A DNA stretch of 5,756 nucleotides, taken from the NCBI GenBank assembly GCA_003563255.1, contig PWSL01000098.1, forward strand, positions 1-5,756. The letters run 5' to 3'. The notes beneath the pieces were generated by a model. It saw only the letters and a program-made list of their open reading frames with translations, was not told the DNA's origin and searched no databases. Positions 1 to 5,420 of this stretch are shown here, piece by piece (within the stretch, counting starts at the first letter, position 1; each line of letters begins with the position of its first letter). Source of the stretch: Desulfonatronospira sp. (GTDB lineage Bacteria; Desulfobacterota; Desulfovibrionia; Desulfovibrionales; Desulfonatronovibrionaceae). The translations under genes and the position numbers were made by a program.

Positions 1-54
1 AAGGCAACCAGTTTTGCTAATGAGAGATTTCAGTAACCAAAAAAATATTGTCGC

Positions 55-66
55 GGGGACTGTCCC
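55..66. repeat. REP-like GGGGAC/GTCCC core, copy 1
   Basis: A short near-palindrome, GGGGACTGTCCC. Related cores recur at 1696-1707, 1891-1903, 2644-2658 and 5421-5435. All lie outside genes. Confidence 0.55.
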
Positions 67-85
67 AAGTGTGGGATACGAGCAC

Positions 86-121
86 TTCTTTATCTTGGGT
101 TGCGGGCATAGCCCGCGTTAG
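86..121 (+). repeat. Hairpin repeat element A, copy 1
   Basis: TTCTTTAT followed by CTTGGGTTGCGGG, a 5-base loop and CCCGCGTTAG. The core hairpin is 102-107/111-116 (GCGGGC/GCCCGC). A second copy lies at 2296-2333, so the pair brackets the cardiolipin synthase gene. On the minus strand this hairpin begins just after the cls stop codon (TAG at 127-125). It could help end that transcript, but no T-run follows it, so it is not a classic intrinsic terminator. Confidence 0.7.
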
Positions 122-124
122 TCA

Positions 125-1570
125 CTAAAGATAAGGACTGAAAAGCCAGCAAATGGAATCCCTGGTCCTTACAGGCAGGGATCTGCTGTCCACCTCCTGC
201 AGGGTGGTCTCGTGGGATTGCCTGATCTTTGATCTGACATGCCTGGTCAGCTTGTTTACCAGCCTTTTTTCATAGATTTCCACAACCATTTCAAAATTCA
301 GCCGCAGACTGCGGGGATCAATGTTGGCTGAACCAATAAGCGCGTAGGAATCGTCCGCCAGAAAAAGCTTGGTGTGCGCAAAGGGTGGGGGCTGATAAAA
401 CACCTTTACCCCGCTCTGCAGAATCTCCCACAACATATTCCTCGTGGCCCAGTGCACGTAGGGCAGATTATTTTTTGCCGGCAGAACCACACTCACCTCC
501 AGACCCTTGAGGGCTGCTGTCTGCAGCGCCACTATCAACTCCGGAGAGGGCAAAAAATAGGGCGTCATGATAAGTACCCTTTTCCTGGCCTGGGACACAA
601 CGCCCGTAAGCAGAATGCGCAGCTTGTCCAGGTCCTGGTTGGGCCCCACTGTGATGGTTCTGCACACAGCTTCCCCCTGGTGCATGCTGGCCACTTTCTG
701 CCTGGGCCTTTTACTGTAATCACCAGTGCAGAACCCCCAGTCCTCCATGAAGACCTCTTCCATCTGGTTCACCACAGCCCCGGAAAACATGAATTGTACA
801 TCCTGTTTGCGTTTGCGGTTTCTGGGTTTGTTGACCAGATGCCTGTCACCCAGGTTCATGCCCCCTGTAAAGCCGAACTTGCTGTCAACAAGGAGCATTT
901 TCCTGTGATATCGCAGGTTGATGAACGGGGAGGGAGGGTAAACCCTGGGTGGCAGAAAGCGGACAAAAGGAATCCCGGCCCCCTTGAGCATCCTCCCAAT
1001 CCTGGGCCAGGAGTAGTACTCACCTATCCCGTCTACCAGCACCCGCACATCCACACCTCTTTGCATGGCGTTTGATAGAGCCTGCACAAACAACTTGCCC
1101 GTGTTGTTGCTTTCGAATATAAAGGTAACCAGATATATACTTTTCTGAGATTTGTTGATGCACGAAAGCATTTCAGGGTACGCCTGTTCACCGTTGTACA
1201 GGGGAGTAACACTGTTTCCCTTCAGGAGGGGCCTTTTGGAAATGGCCTCCGAAAGCTGTGCCAGCTGGTGAAAATCCGGGGATATTTCGAAATCTCGCAC
1301 CTTTTTTCCCGAAGGTGCGATCTTTTTTGTTGAAGTTTCAAAATCGGAATCCCAGTGCGGCCAGTACCACTTCAGTTTTTTAGCCCTGGTCTTGACTCGA
1401 TTGATGCCAAGGAGAAAATAAAGGACCGGTCCCAGGGTGGGTACCAGCAGGCAGGTCACTATCCAGGCCCAGGCCCCTTTTGGGTCTCTTTTGTAAAGCA
1501 GGGCATGTCCGGCAGCCAGAAAGTTGAAAAAAAGAATTATGCCGATTATAAACCATTCAAATATTTGCAT
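125..1570 (-). CDS. cls: Cardiolipin synthase, phospholipase D superfamily
   Basis: The 481-residue product is predicted to be a membrane-bound cardiolipin synthase, which joins two phosphatidylglycerols into cardiolipin plus glycerol. Two hydrophobic segments (about 4-25 and 33-55) form the usual N-terminal hairpin of the family (PLDc_N), followed by a basic stretch (58-68). Two HxKxxxxD motifs are complete: H222/K224/D229, followed by GGMN, and H399/K401/D406, followed by GSANIDPRS. The C-terminus (LFSPYL) resembles the usual end of the family, and the length is typical, so the gene looks whole. The ATG at 1570 puts the first membrane segment right at the N-terminus as expected, but only a weak A-rich ribosome site precedes it. 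It stands alone and is transcribed away from the next gene. Other PLD-type phosphatidyltransferases remain possible from sequence alone. Confidence 0.93.
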   Translation of the reverse strand: MQIFEWFIIGIILFFNFLAAGHALLYKRDPKGAWAWIVTCLLVPTLGPVLYFLLGINRVKTRAKKLKWYWPHWDSDFETSTKKIAPSGKKVRDFEISPDFHQLAQLSEAISKRPLLKGNSVTPLYNGEQAYPEMLSCINKSQKSIYLVTFIFESNNTGKLFVQALSNAMQRGVDVRVLVDGIGEYYSWPRIGRMLKGAGIPFVRFLPPRVYPPSPFINLRYHRKMLLVDSKFGFTGGMNLGDRHLVNKPRNRKRKQDVQFMFSGAVVNQMEEVFMEDWGFCTGDYSKRPRQKVASMHQGEAVCRTITVGPNQDLDKLRILLTGVVSQARKRVLIMTPYFLPSPELIVALQTAALKGLEVSVVLPAKNNLPYVHWATRNMLWEILQSGVKVFYQPPPFAHTKLFLADDSYALIGSANIDPRSLRLNFEMVVEIYEKRLVNKLTRHVRSKIRQSHETTLQEVDSRSLPVRTRDSICWLFSPYL

Positions 1571-1597
1571 TTTTATATCTTTTCAAACTAGTTGCCT

Positions 1598-1627
1598 GAA
1601 TCTGGAAAATGTGATTAGTTCAGATTC
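1598..1627. promoter_or_regulatory. Inverted repeat upstream of cls, possible operator
   Basis: GAATCTG (1598-1604) and CAGATTC (1621-1627) form a perfect 7-base inverted repeat with a 16-base gap. It lies 28 to 57 bases before the cls start. The position fits a regulator site or a leader hairpin. No clear -35/-10 pair for cls could be placed near it, so the role is a guess. Confidence 0.25.
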
Positions 1628-1649
1628 GCCGTTTACAGGTCCTGAGAGT

Positions 1650-1717
1650 GTAACCATACAGAGGATCCTCGGTGGTGATTACCGGCACAAAGCCTGGGGC
1701 TGTCCCCTGCTGTGTAT
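1650..1717 (+). repeat. 68-bp direct repeat, copy 1
   Basis: Aligns along its length with 1846-1913, with about 11 substitutions and two single-base gaps by eye (roughly 80% identity). Shared blocks include CAGAGG, TCCTCGGTG, GGCAC, GCCTGGGG and TGTCCCC. The 3' part holds a REP-like core (GGGGCTGTCCCC, 1696-1707). Confidence 0.8.
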
Positions 1718-1737
1718 ATAGAAAAAAGACTGCTGCC

Positions 1738-1763
1738 CACAGATCACACAGATGCACACAGAT
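1738..1763 (+). repeat. Short ACAGAT tandem repeat
   Basis: ACAGAT occurs three times, at 1739-1744, 1748-1753 and 1758-1763, with steps of 9 and 10 bases and CAC-rich linkers. It resembles ACAGATTACACAGAT-type dispersed repeats seen in intergenic DNA of many bacteria. It lies between the two 68-bp repeats. Confidence 0.6.
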
Positions 1764-1777
1764 AAAAGAGGGTTTTT

Positions 1778-1814
1778 ATGTGCGTACCAGGAATGAAGAA
1801 CCTGGTATGCACAT
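1778..1814. repeat. 14-bp stem hairpin between the 68-bp repeats
   Basis: ATGTGCGTACCAGG (1778-1791) pairs with CCTGGTATGCACAT (1801-1814). There is one G-T wobble, and the loop is AATGAAGAA. No T-run follows on the plus strand. It is a stable structure with no linked gene. Confidence 0.75.
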
Positions 1815-1845
1815 GGTCTCCACCGCATCCGCGTTAGATTCCGGG

Positions 1846-1913
1846 GTAGCCATTCAGAGGTCCTCGGTGTTGACTAATGGCACCAGGCCTGGGGACTGTC
1901 CCCCGCTAAGTAT
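1846..1913 (+). repeat. 68-bp direct repeat, copy 2
   Basis: Second copy of the 1650-1717 repeat in the same orientation, 196 bases downstream. It contains the fullest REP-like core of the spacer, GGGGACTGTCCCC (1891-1903). Confidence 0.8.
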
Positions 1914-1914
1914 T

Positions 1915-1956
1915 GAACCGCAAAGGCGCTAAGTACGCAAAGTTAAAGACGCGAAG
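1915..1956 (+). repeat. Dispersed-type GAACCGCAAAG repeat
   Basis: CGCAAAG occurs at 1919-1925 and 1936-1942 (17-base step) within a run of AAG/GACGC-like words. It resembles the AACCGCAAAGRCGCTAAG family of dispersed repeats found in many environmental bacterial genomes. Only one copy is in this window, so membership rests on recollection. Confidence 0.45.
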
Positions 1957-1964
1957 CAGGTGTA

Positions 1965-1995
1965 TTGTCCAAAATCAGGACACGGTTTTGGACAA
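1965..1995. repeat. 10-bp perfect hairpin
   Basis: TTGTCCAAAA (1965-1974) pairs with TTTTGGACAA (1986-1995) across an 11-base loop. It is the first of a close series of hairpins running to 2353. Confidence 0.75.
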
Positions 1996-2002
1996 GGCTG
2001 CC

Positions 2003-2034
2003 TTTTCATTTGCCGCAATCCCGGCAAATGAAAA
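2003..2034. repeat. 13-bp perfect hairpin
   Basis: TTTTCATTTGCCG (2003-2015) pairs with CGGCAAATGAAAA (2022-2034) across the loop CAATCC. Each strand has a T-run before and an A-run after the GC part, which is the wrong polarity for an intrinsic terminator. Confidence 0.8.
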
Positions 2035-2066
2035 AACCTTCCTGCCTTCCTTTGCTGCCTTTGCCT

Positions 2067-2116
2067 GCCCCGTTAAACAGAGGTTAGTCTCCGTTGCAAA
2101 CGGGTTTAACTGGGGC
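2067..2116. repeat. Bulged-T hairpin unit, copy 1
   Basis: GCCCCGTTAAAC (2067-2078) pairs with GTTTAAC-T-GGGGC (2104-2116), leaving T2111 unpaired. An inner 5-bp hairpin (CCGTT 2091-2095 with AACGG 2099-2103) stacks against it. It shares its plan with 2138-2178. The preceding GCCTGCCCCGT (2063-2073) recurs exactly at 2133-2143. Confidence 0.8.
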
Positions 2117-2137
2117 GTCTTGAGCTCGCCCGGCCTG

Positions 2138-2178
2138 CCCCGTAAAACCGGGGTCCCCCCTGGGGTGTTTTACTGGGG
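2138..2178. repeat. Bulged-T hairpin unit, copy 2
   Basis: CCCCGTAAAAC (2138-2148) pairs with GTTTTAC-T-GGGG (2167-2178), again with one unpaired T (T2174). The pair T2074-A2108 of copy 1 is A2144-T2171 here, so both sides changed together. The interior (2149-2166) is rich in G and C runs. Confidence 0.8.
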
Positions 2179-2217
2179 TTGAATAGACTTTCGGTCTACG
2201 GCAAAGCCGTATTCAAC
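2178..2217. repeat. Three-way-junction repeat unit, copy 1
   Basis: An outer stem, GTTGAAT(A) with (T)ATTCAAC, encloses two small hairpins. These are TAGAC-TTTCG-GTCTA (2184-2198) and CGGC-AAA-GCCG (2199-2209). The TA at 2184-2185 can join either the outer stem or the first hairpin. The unit recurs with variation at 2238-2272. Confidence 0.75.
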
Positions 2218-2245
2218 TGGGTGAGTCTTTTTACCCAGTTGAATA
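2210..2245. repeat. 13-bp hairpin bridging the two junction units
   Basis: TATTCAACTGGGT (2210-2222) pairs perfectly with ACCCAGTTGAATA (2233-2245); the loop is GAGTCTTTTT. It uses the 3' arm of the first junction unit and the 5' arm of the second. It therefore cannot form together with either complete unit. Confidence 0.8.
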
Positions 2246-2272
2246 CACGAAGTGTAGGCACAGCCATTCAAC
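2238..2272. repeat. Three-way-junction repeat unit, copy 2
   Basis: The same outer stem, GTTGAAT/ATTCAAC, encloses TACAC-GAA-GTGTA (2244-2256) and GGC-ACA-GCC (2257-2265). Relative to copy 1 the middle pair of the first hairpin is swapped (G2186-C2196 there, C2246-G2254 here). Loop lengths and sequences differ while the folding plan is kept. Confidence 0.75.
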
Positions 2273-2295
2273 AAGGGCGAACGGGCGGTTAAGGT

Positions 2296-2353
2296 TTCTT
2301 TATTTCTTGGGTTGCGGGTAAAGCCCGCGTTAGCGCTTTTAAGTAAAGCGCTA
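2296..2353 (+). repeat. Hairpin repeat element A, copy 2, with second hairpin
   Basis: Bases 2296-2333 match 86-121 except for a two-base insertion and changes inside the loop; the GCGGG/CCCGC stem is kept (2314-2318/2324-2328). A further 9-bp perfect hairpin follows at once: TAGCGCTTT (2331-2339), loop TAAGT, AAAGCGCTA (2345-2353). The tail of copy 1 differs here, with only a 4-base AGTC/GACT match. Confidence 0.75.
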
Positions 2354-2370
2354 AACAGATATCCCCACTG

Positions 2371-2389
2371 AAACATCCGGTGGATGTTT
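2371..2389. repeat. 8-bp hairpin
   Basis: AAACATCC (2371-2378) pairs with GGATGTTT (2382-2389) around GGT. It is the last of the dense hairpin series. From 2390 to 2508 I see nothing definite beyond a loose near-palindrome, CTGATAATTAATCAG, at 2415-2429. Confidence 0.6.
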
Positions 2390-2508
2390 AAAAGGTTTGC
2401 GGCAGTGTTATATTCTGATAATTAATCAGGATCAAGCCTCGCAGGGGCATATAAAAGCGGTTCTTAACTCAACGGTTTAGGCTTTCCGCAGAAACCATGT
2501 CATCTTGA

Positions 2509-2543
2509 TAGGCGCTTAGCACAGATTTCAAAAAAACATGTTG
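2509..2543 (+). repeat. TAGGCGCTTAGCA element, copy 1
   Basis: Matches 5353-5387 at 29 of 35 positions with no gap. TAGGCGCTTAGCA is identical at the left, ATTTC in the middle and ACATGTTG at the right. The two copies are in the same orientation and flank the PFK-2-like and TRAP genes. Confidence 0.8.
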
Positions 2544-2579
2544 AAAACTTTTTCTGACACCCTGCCCCTCTGGATTAGA

Positions 2580-2630
2580 TTACGCGCACGGCGTAAACTC
2601 CCCTCCTTAGCCAAGGAGGGTCTGGGGGTG
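2580..2630. repeat. Two small hairpins, CCCTCCTT/AAGGAGGG dispersed-type repeat
   Basis: TTACGC/GCGTAA (2580-2585/2591-2596) is followed by CCCTCCTT-AGCC-AAGGAGGG (2601-2620) and then CTGGGGGTGG. The second part resembles the CCCCTCCTT...AAGGAGGG...GGGGGTGG repeats scattered through many bacterial genomes. No T-run follows. Confidence 0.55.
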
Positions 2631-2643
2631 GTTGTATAGGGCT

Positions 2644-2701
2644 GGGGTGCCTGTCCCCTGCTTTCCTAAAAAAAGGCTAAACTGTTACGAAGAGCCAGTC
2701 C
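2644..2701 (-). repeat. REP-like element upstream of the PFK-2 gene
   Basis: GGGGTGCCTGTCCCC (2644-2658) is the exact reverse complement of 5421-5435. AGAGCCAGTCC (2691-2701) is identical to 5487-5497. Both words therefore recur at the downstream palindrome, one inverted and one direct. This copy lacks the long inner stem seen there. Confidence 0.65.
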
Positions 2702-2764
2702 TTAAGCTACATCCAAAACGCTGAACAGATACCGAGTGTCCAGTTTGAAAAAGGCTTGATAAGC

Positions 2765-3985
2765 ATGCAGCAAAATTATTTTAACAAACTTTACATAGCC
2801 ATGGTAGGTTTACCTGCCCGGGGTAAATCCACTGTAGCCGCCAAACTCCGTGAAGGGCTGAGAAAAGAACATATCAAAGTCCGCATATTCAATAACGGAG
2901 ATCTCCGGCGCAGGCTTTTATGCGAGAGTTCATCCAGGCCTGATTTCTACAACCCTGATAACAGGGTCAATGCCGAACAAAGAGAACAGATCGCCATCAC
3001 CAATATCAAAAACGCTTCAAAATACCTCCAGAGCGATGGGCAGGTGGCTGTGCTTGATGCTACCAATGTCAGCCTGAAGCGGCGAAGGACAATTCAGAGA
3101 CTGCTGACAGACCATCCAGTCCTGTTTGTTGAATGCATCAACAACGACCAGGAAATCCTCAAGGCAAGCATTACCAAAAAGACTGAGCAGCCGGAGTTTG
3201 CAAAACTTGATTTCCATGAGGCCTTTGAAAGTTTTAATAAAAGAATTCAGTACTATGAGTTTATCACCCAACCCCTTGGGGAAGAGCGTAACTATTACGT
3301 CCTGGACTCGCTGAACAACCAGATCCTGGAAGAAAAAATATCCGAAAATATTTTCTGCAATGTCCAGATCAGAGATCTTCTGGTATCTGACTGGGTAAAG
3401 AATCTTTTTCTGGTCAGGCATGGAGAAAGCTATTTCAACCTGGAAAACCGCATAGGGGGGGACTCAGAACTCACCCCCACCGGTTGGGAGCAGGCCGGTG
3501 CTCTGGCTGAACATTTCAAACAGACAAATATTCCTAACATCTACTCCAGTACTAAGAAGCGCACCATCCAGACCGCAATTCCCATCAGTGGAATGCAGAA
3601 GAACACTGAGGTCATGCAGTTGAAAGAATTCAGCGAAATTCACGCCGGAATCTGTGAGTTCATGAGCTATGATGAAATCCGGCGTGAAAAACCGGAAGTT
3701 TTTTACAGCCGCACTAAAGACAAATACAACTATATTTACCCTGAAGGCGAAGGCTATGTGACCCTCAAGCATAGAGTGGACCGTGGACTGAAAAAAGCCA
3801 TTTATTTGAGCGGAAATGCTACATATATAATGATAATCGGGCATCAGGCGGTCAACCGCATGATCCTGGCCCACTTTTTATATCGCCGGAAGGAAGATGT
3901 GCCTTACATTTATACACCTCAGGACAGATATTTTCATATAGTTTCCACTCAGTCCAAAAAACTTTTTGAACTCAAGAGGTATTGA
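2765..3985 (+). CDS. Bifunctional 6-phosphofructo-2-kinase / fructose-2,6-bisphosphatase homologue
   Basis: The 406-residue protein has the two-domain order of eukaryotic PFKFB enzymes, which make and hydrolyse fructose 2,6-bisphosphate. The N-terminal kinase domain (about 8-205) has a P-loop GLPARGKS (15-22), FNNGDLRRR (42-50), a YNPDN segment (62-66), the acidic DATN motif (98-101) and RIQYYE (160-165). The C-terminal histidine phosphatase domain (about 212-406) has RHGES with H219, NRIGGDS (228-234), KKRTIQTA (264-271), EIHAG with E291, DKYNYIYPEGEGY (319-331) and GHQAV with H360. These match the catalytic His-Glu-His set of the family. It lacks the long regulatory extensions of animal forms. 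I chose the ATG at 2765 over an in-frame TTG at 2756, because the only ribosome-site-like AAGG (2751-2754) would sit one base from the TTG. Both activities and the cellular role are inferred from homology. Confidence 0.9.
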   Translation: MQQNYFNKLYIAMVGLPARGKSTVAAKLREGLRKEHIKVRIFNNGDLRRRLLCESSSRPDFYNPDNRVNAEQREQIAITNIKNASKYLQSDGQVAVLDATNVSLKRRRTIQRLLTDHPVLFVECINNDQEILKASITKKTEQPEFAKLDFHEAFESFNKRIQYYEFITQPLGEERNYYVLDSLNNQILEEKISENIFCNVQIRDLLVSDWVKNLFLVRHGESYFNLENRIGGDSELTPTGWEQAGALAEHFKQTNIPNIYSSTKKRTIQTAIPISGMQKNTEVMQLKEFSEIHAGICEFMSYDEIRREKPEVFYSRTKDKYNYIYPEGEGYVTLKHRVDRGLKKAIYLSGNATYIMIIGHQAVNRMILAHFLYRRKEDVPYIYTPQDRYFHIVSTQSKKLFELKRY

Positions 3986-3991
3986 CCATAA

Positions 3992-4012
3992 GCCTGCTGC
4001 GTGCATGCAGGC
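3992..4012. other. Small hairpin after the PFK-2 stop
   Basis: GCCTGC (3992-3997) pairs with GCAGGC (4007-4012). It starts 7 bases after the stop codon, and a T-rich stretch only begins at 4017. It might weakly attenuate read-through into the TRAP gene, but it is too short and too poorly followed by T to call a terminator. Confidence 0.3.
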
Positions 4013-4019
4013 AAACTGT

Positions 4020-4048
4020 TTTACAAAAACTCAAATTTTGTATATATC
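4020..4048 (+). promoter_or_regulatory. Possible sigma-70-type promoter for the TRAP gene
   Basis: TTTACA (4020-4025) and TATATC (4043-4048) are separated by 17 bases, in an AT-rich patch 113 bases before the start codon. The -10 match is only 4 of 6. This would give the TRAP gene its own promoter with a leader of roughly 100 bases. Confidence 0.35.
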
Positions 4049-4147
4049 TGGCCCGGCGGGGGGTGAGAGTTGAGAAGTCCCTGTGGCGACTCCAGGATTG
4101 TAATAAAATTTACTCTAATGCCGTAACCAATCAATCTTTAGGAAAAC

Positions 4148-4152
4148 GGAGG
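4148..4152 (+). promoter_or_regulatory. Ribosome binding site of the TRAP gene
   Basis: GGAGG with an 8-base spacer to the ATG at 4161. It is the only strong Shine-Dalgarno sequence among the three genes and fixes the start. Confidence 0.85.
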
Positions 4153-4160
4153 ATACAAGG

Positions 4161-5234
4161 ATGAAGAAAAAAATGTATTATTTGACTGGGCTTCTTTTGA
4201 TACTGTTGAGCCCGGCCCTCTTCGGGTGTGCCGATGATGTAGATGAAGTCGAAGAACCGGTACAGACTTTCAACCTGTCCCTGGCCACTTTCTGGCCGGC
4301 CACGGATTTTATGGTGTCTGAAGGGCACAACAAATGGATTGAAGAAGTTGAAAAAAGGACTGAAGGGCGGGTGAAAATCAACCTTCACCCAGGAGAAGCC
4401 CTGCTTGGGGCCAGGGAGATATACAGCGGCGTGGCGGACGGTGTAGCTGATATAGGCACGACCTGCCCCTCCTACACCCCCGGCATATTCCCCCTGACCG
4501 AAGCTTTTGAACTGCCGGGCTATGAAAACGTCAACGCTGTATCCGCCTCTCTGACCGCCAATGAAGGCTACAAGCGATTCAAACAGGATCTGGGCGTGGA
4601 TGAATTTGAAGATGTCAAGGTCCTCTTTTTCTGGGCCACAGGACCTGGAGACATAATGAGCCAGAAACCCGCCAGGACTTTGGAAGAGCTTTCAGGCATG
4701 GAAATCCGGGCAGTGGGGGGAACAGTTCCGCCTCTGGAAAAGCTGGGTGCAGTGACTCACTCCATGCCCATGTCCGAATCCTATCTGGCCCTGGACCAGG
4801 GTCTGGTTGAAGGCATCCTGGCACCCACCGACACCCTGAAAGGTTTCAATCTGGCTGAGGTAGTCAGCAACGTTACCCACACCCCGTTTCTCTACAATAT
4901 TGTCTTCATGAAAATCATGAACAGAAACAAATGGGATTCTTTGCCTCCGGACATACAGGAAATTATCCAGGAGATGAACGACGAGTTTGCTTATGAATAT
5001 GGCCGGCTTAGGGCCGAGCATACAAAGCTTGGCCTGGAATACGGCAAGGAACAGCATGGAATAAATTATTACGAGCTTGATGCTCAGGAAGAAGAAAAAT
5101 GGCTGCAGCGCATTGAACCAGTGGTCACTGACTGGATCCAGAGGCGGGAAGATCGCGGCCTGCCCGGCAAAGAAGCGGTGGAACTTGTCAGAGAACTGGA
5201 CGCAAAATTCTCCCAGGAATACCCCGATTATTAA
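4161..5234 (+). CDS. TRAP transporter solute-binding lipoprotein, DctP family
   Basis: The 357-residue protein is a periplasmic binding protein of a tripartite ATP-independent (TRAP) transporter. It starts with a basic MKKK, a hydrophobic segment (about 8-20) and the lipobox LFGC (20-23), so C23 is probably lipidated. An acidic linker (24-32) leads into the binding domain. Family features are FNLSLATFWP (37-46), NKWIEEVEKRTEGRVKINLHP (57-77), ADGVADIGT (92-100), the LEELSGMEIRAVGG block with the conserved carboxylate-binding Arg (R183), and ALDQGLVEGILAP (210-222). The region normally carrying a second ligand Arg reads ATGPGDIMSQ (159-168) instead, so the ligand may not be a classic C4-dicarboxylate. 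A GGAGG site lies 8 bases before the ATG. No DctQ or DctM gene follows in the 522 bases to the window end, and upstream lies the sugar-phosphate enzyme. The substrate cannot be named. Confidence 0.93.
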   Translation: MKKKMYYLTGLLLILLSPALFGCADDVDEVEEPVQTFNLSLATFWPATDFMVSEGHNKWIEEVEKRTEGRVKINLHPGEALLGAREIYSGVADGVADIGTTCPSYTPGIFPLTEAFELPGYENVNAVSASLTANEGYKRFKQDLGVDEFEDVKVLFFWATGPGDIMSQKPARTLEELSGMEIRAVGGTVPPLEKLGAVTHSMPMSESYLALDQGLVEGILAPTDTLKGFNLAEVVSNVTHTPFLYNIVFMKIMNRNKWDSLPPDIQEIIQEMNDEFAYEYGRLRAEHTKLGLEYGKEQHGINYYELDAQEEEKWLQRIEPVVTDWIQRREDRGLPGKEAVELVRELDAKFSQEYPDY

Positions 5235-5352
5235 CATTTTTCCCTGGTCTTTTCTCACAATATTACTGGTAGAGAAAGCCCTGCAACCGTTGGATTACCC
5301 GGCCAATATTACCCTTCAGGGAGGCTGAATTGTGCGTGCTGGAATCAGGCCT
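5235..5352. other. Non-coding stretch after the TRAP gene
   Basis: No credible gene and no intrinsic terminator seen. The word CAATATTAC occurs twice (5258-5266 and 5304-5312). The rest of the region to the window end is occupied by the repeats listed separately, so 5235-5756 holds no gene that I can support. Confidence 0.6.
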
Positions 5353-5387
5353 TAGGCGCTTAGCATTAATTTCGGAACAACATGTTG
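5353..5387 (+). repeat. TAGGCGCTTAGCA element, copy 2
   Basis: Partner of 2509-2543, same orientation, with the same 27-base offset between the TAGGCGC and ACATGTTG ends. The 3' end includes the palindrome CAACATGTTG (5378-5387). Confidence 0.8.
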
Positions 5388-5420
5388 GTCGTTAAGAAAA
5401 CATTGTGCTTGCATGTTTGT

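Noticed and set aside
374..1075. A 233-codon plus-strand open frame inside cls
   Set aside because: It is antisense to a full-length, motif-complete cardiolipin synthase. Its translation has no recognisable domain and is rich in H, P and G, as expected of a shadow frame.
2003..2034. Intrinsic terminator
   Set aside because: The stem is strong, but on both strands it is preceded by T and followed by A, the reverse of the needed order. The same applies to 5651-5680.
1672..2182. Two short plus-strand open frames in the repeat spacer
   Set aside because: They run through hairpins and dispersed repeats, have no ribosome site, and their translations look random.
1960..2400. CRISPR array
   Set aside because: The repeated units are hairpins that differ in sequence and length. 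There are no constant repeats with regular unique spacers and no cas gene.
2756..2764. TTG start for the PFK-2-like gene
   Set aside because: The AAGG at 2751-2754 would be one base from this codon. The ATG at 2765 has a workable spacing of ten bases and still precedes the first conserved strand.
4692..5258. A 188-codon minus-strand open frame over the TRAP gene
   Set aside because: It overlaps a convincing DctP gene almost entirely and shows no family motif, so it is best read as a shadow.
5235..5328. Possible remnant of a dctQ gene after the TRAP binding protein
   Set aside because: One frame reads through a short hydrophobic stretch followed by VEKALQPLDYP, but it has no start codon or ribosome site and ends at 5328. 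The match to a DctQ N-terminus is too weak to claim.
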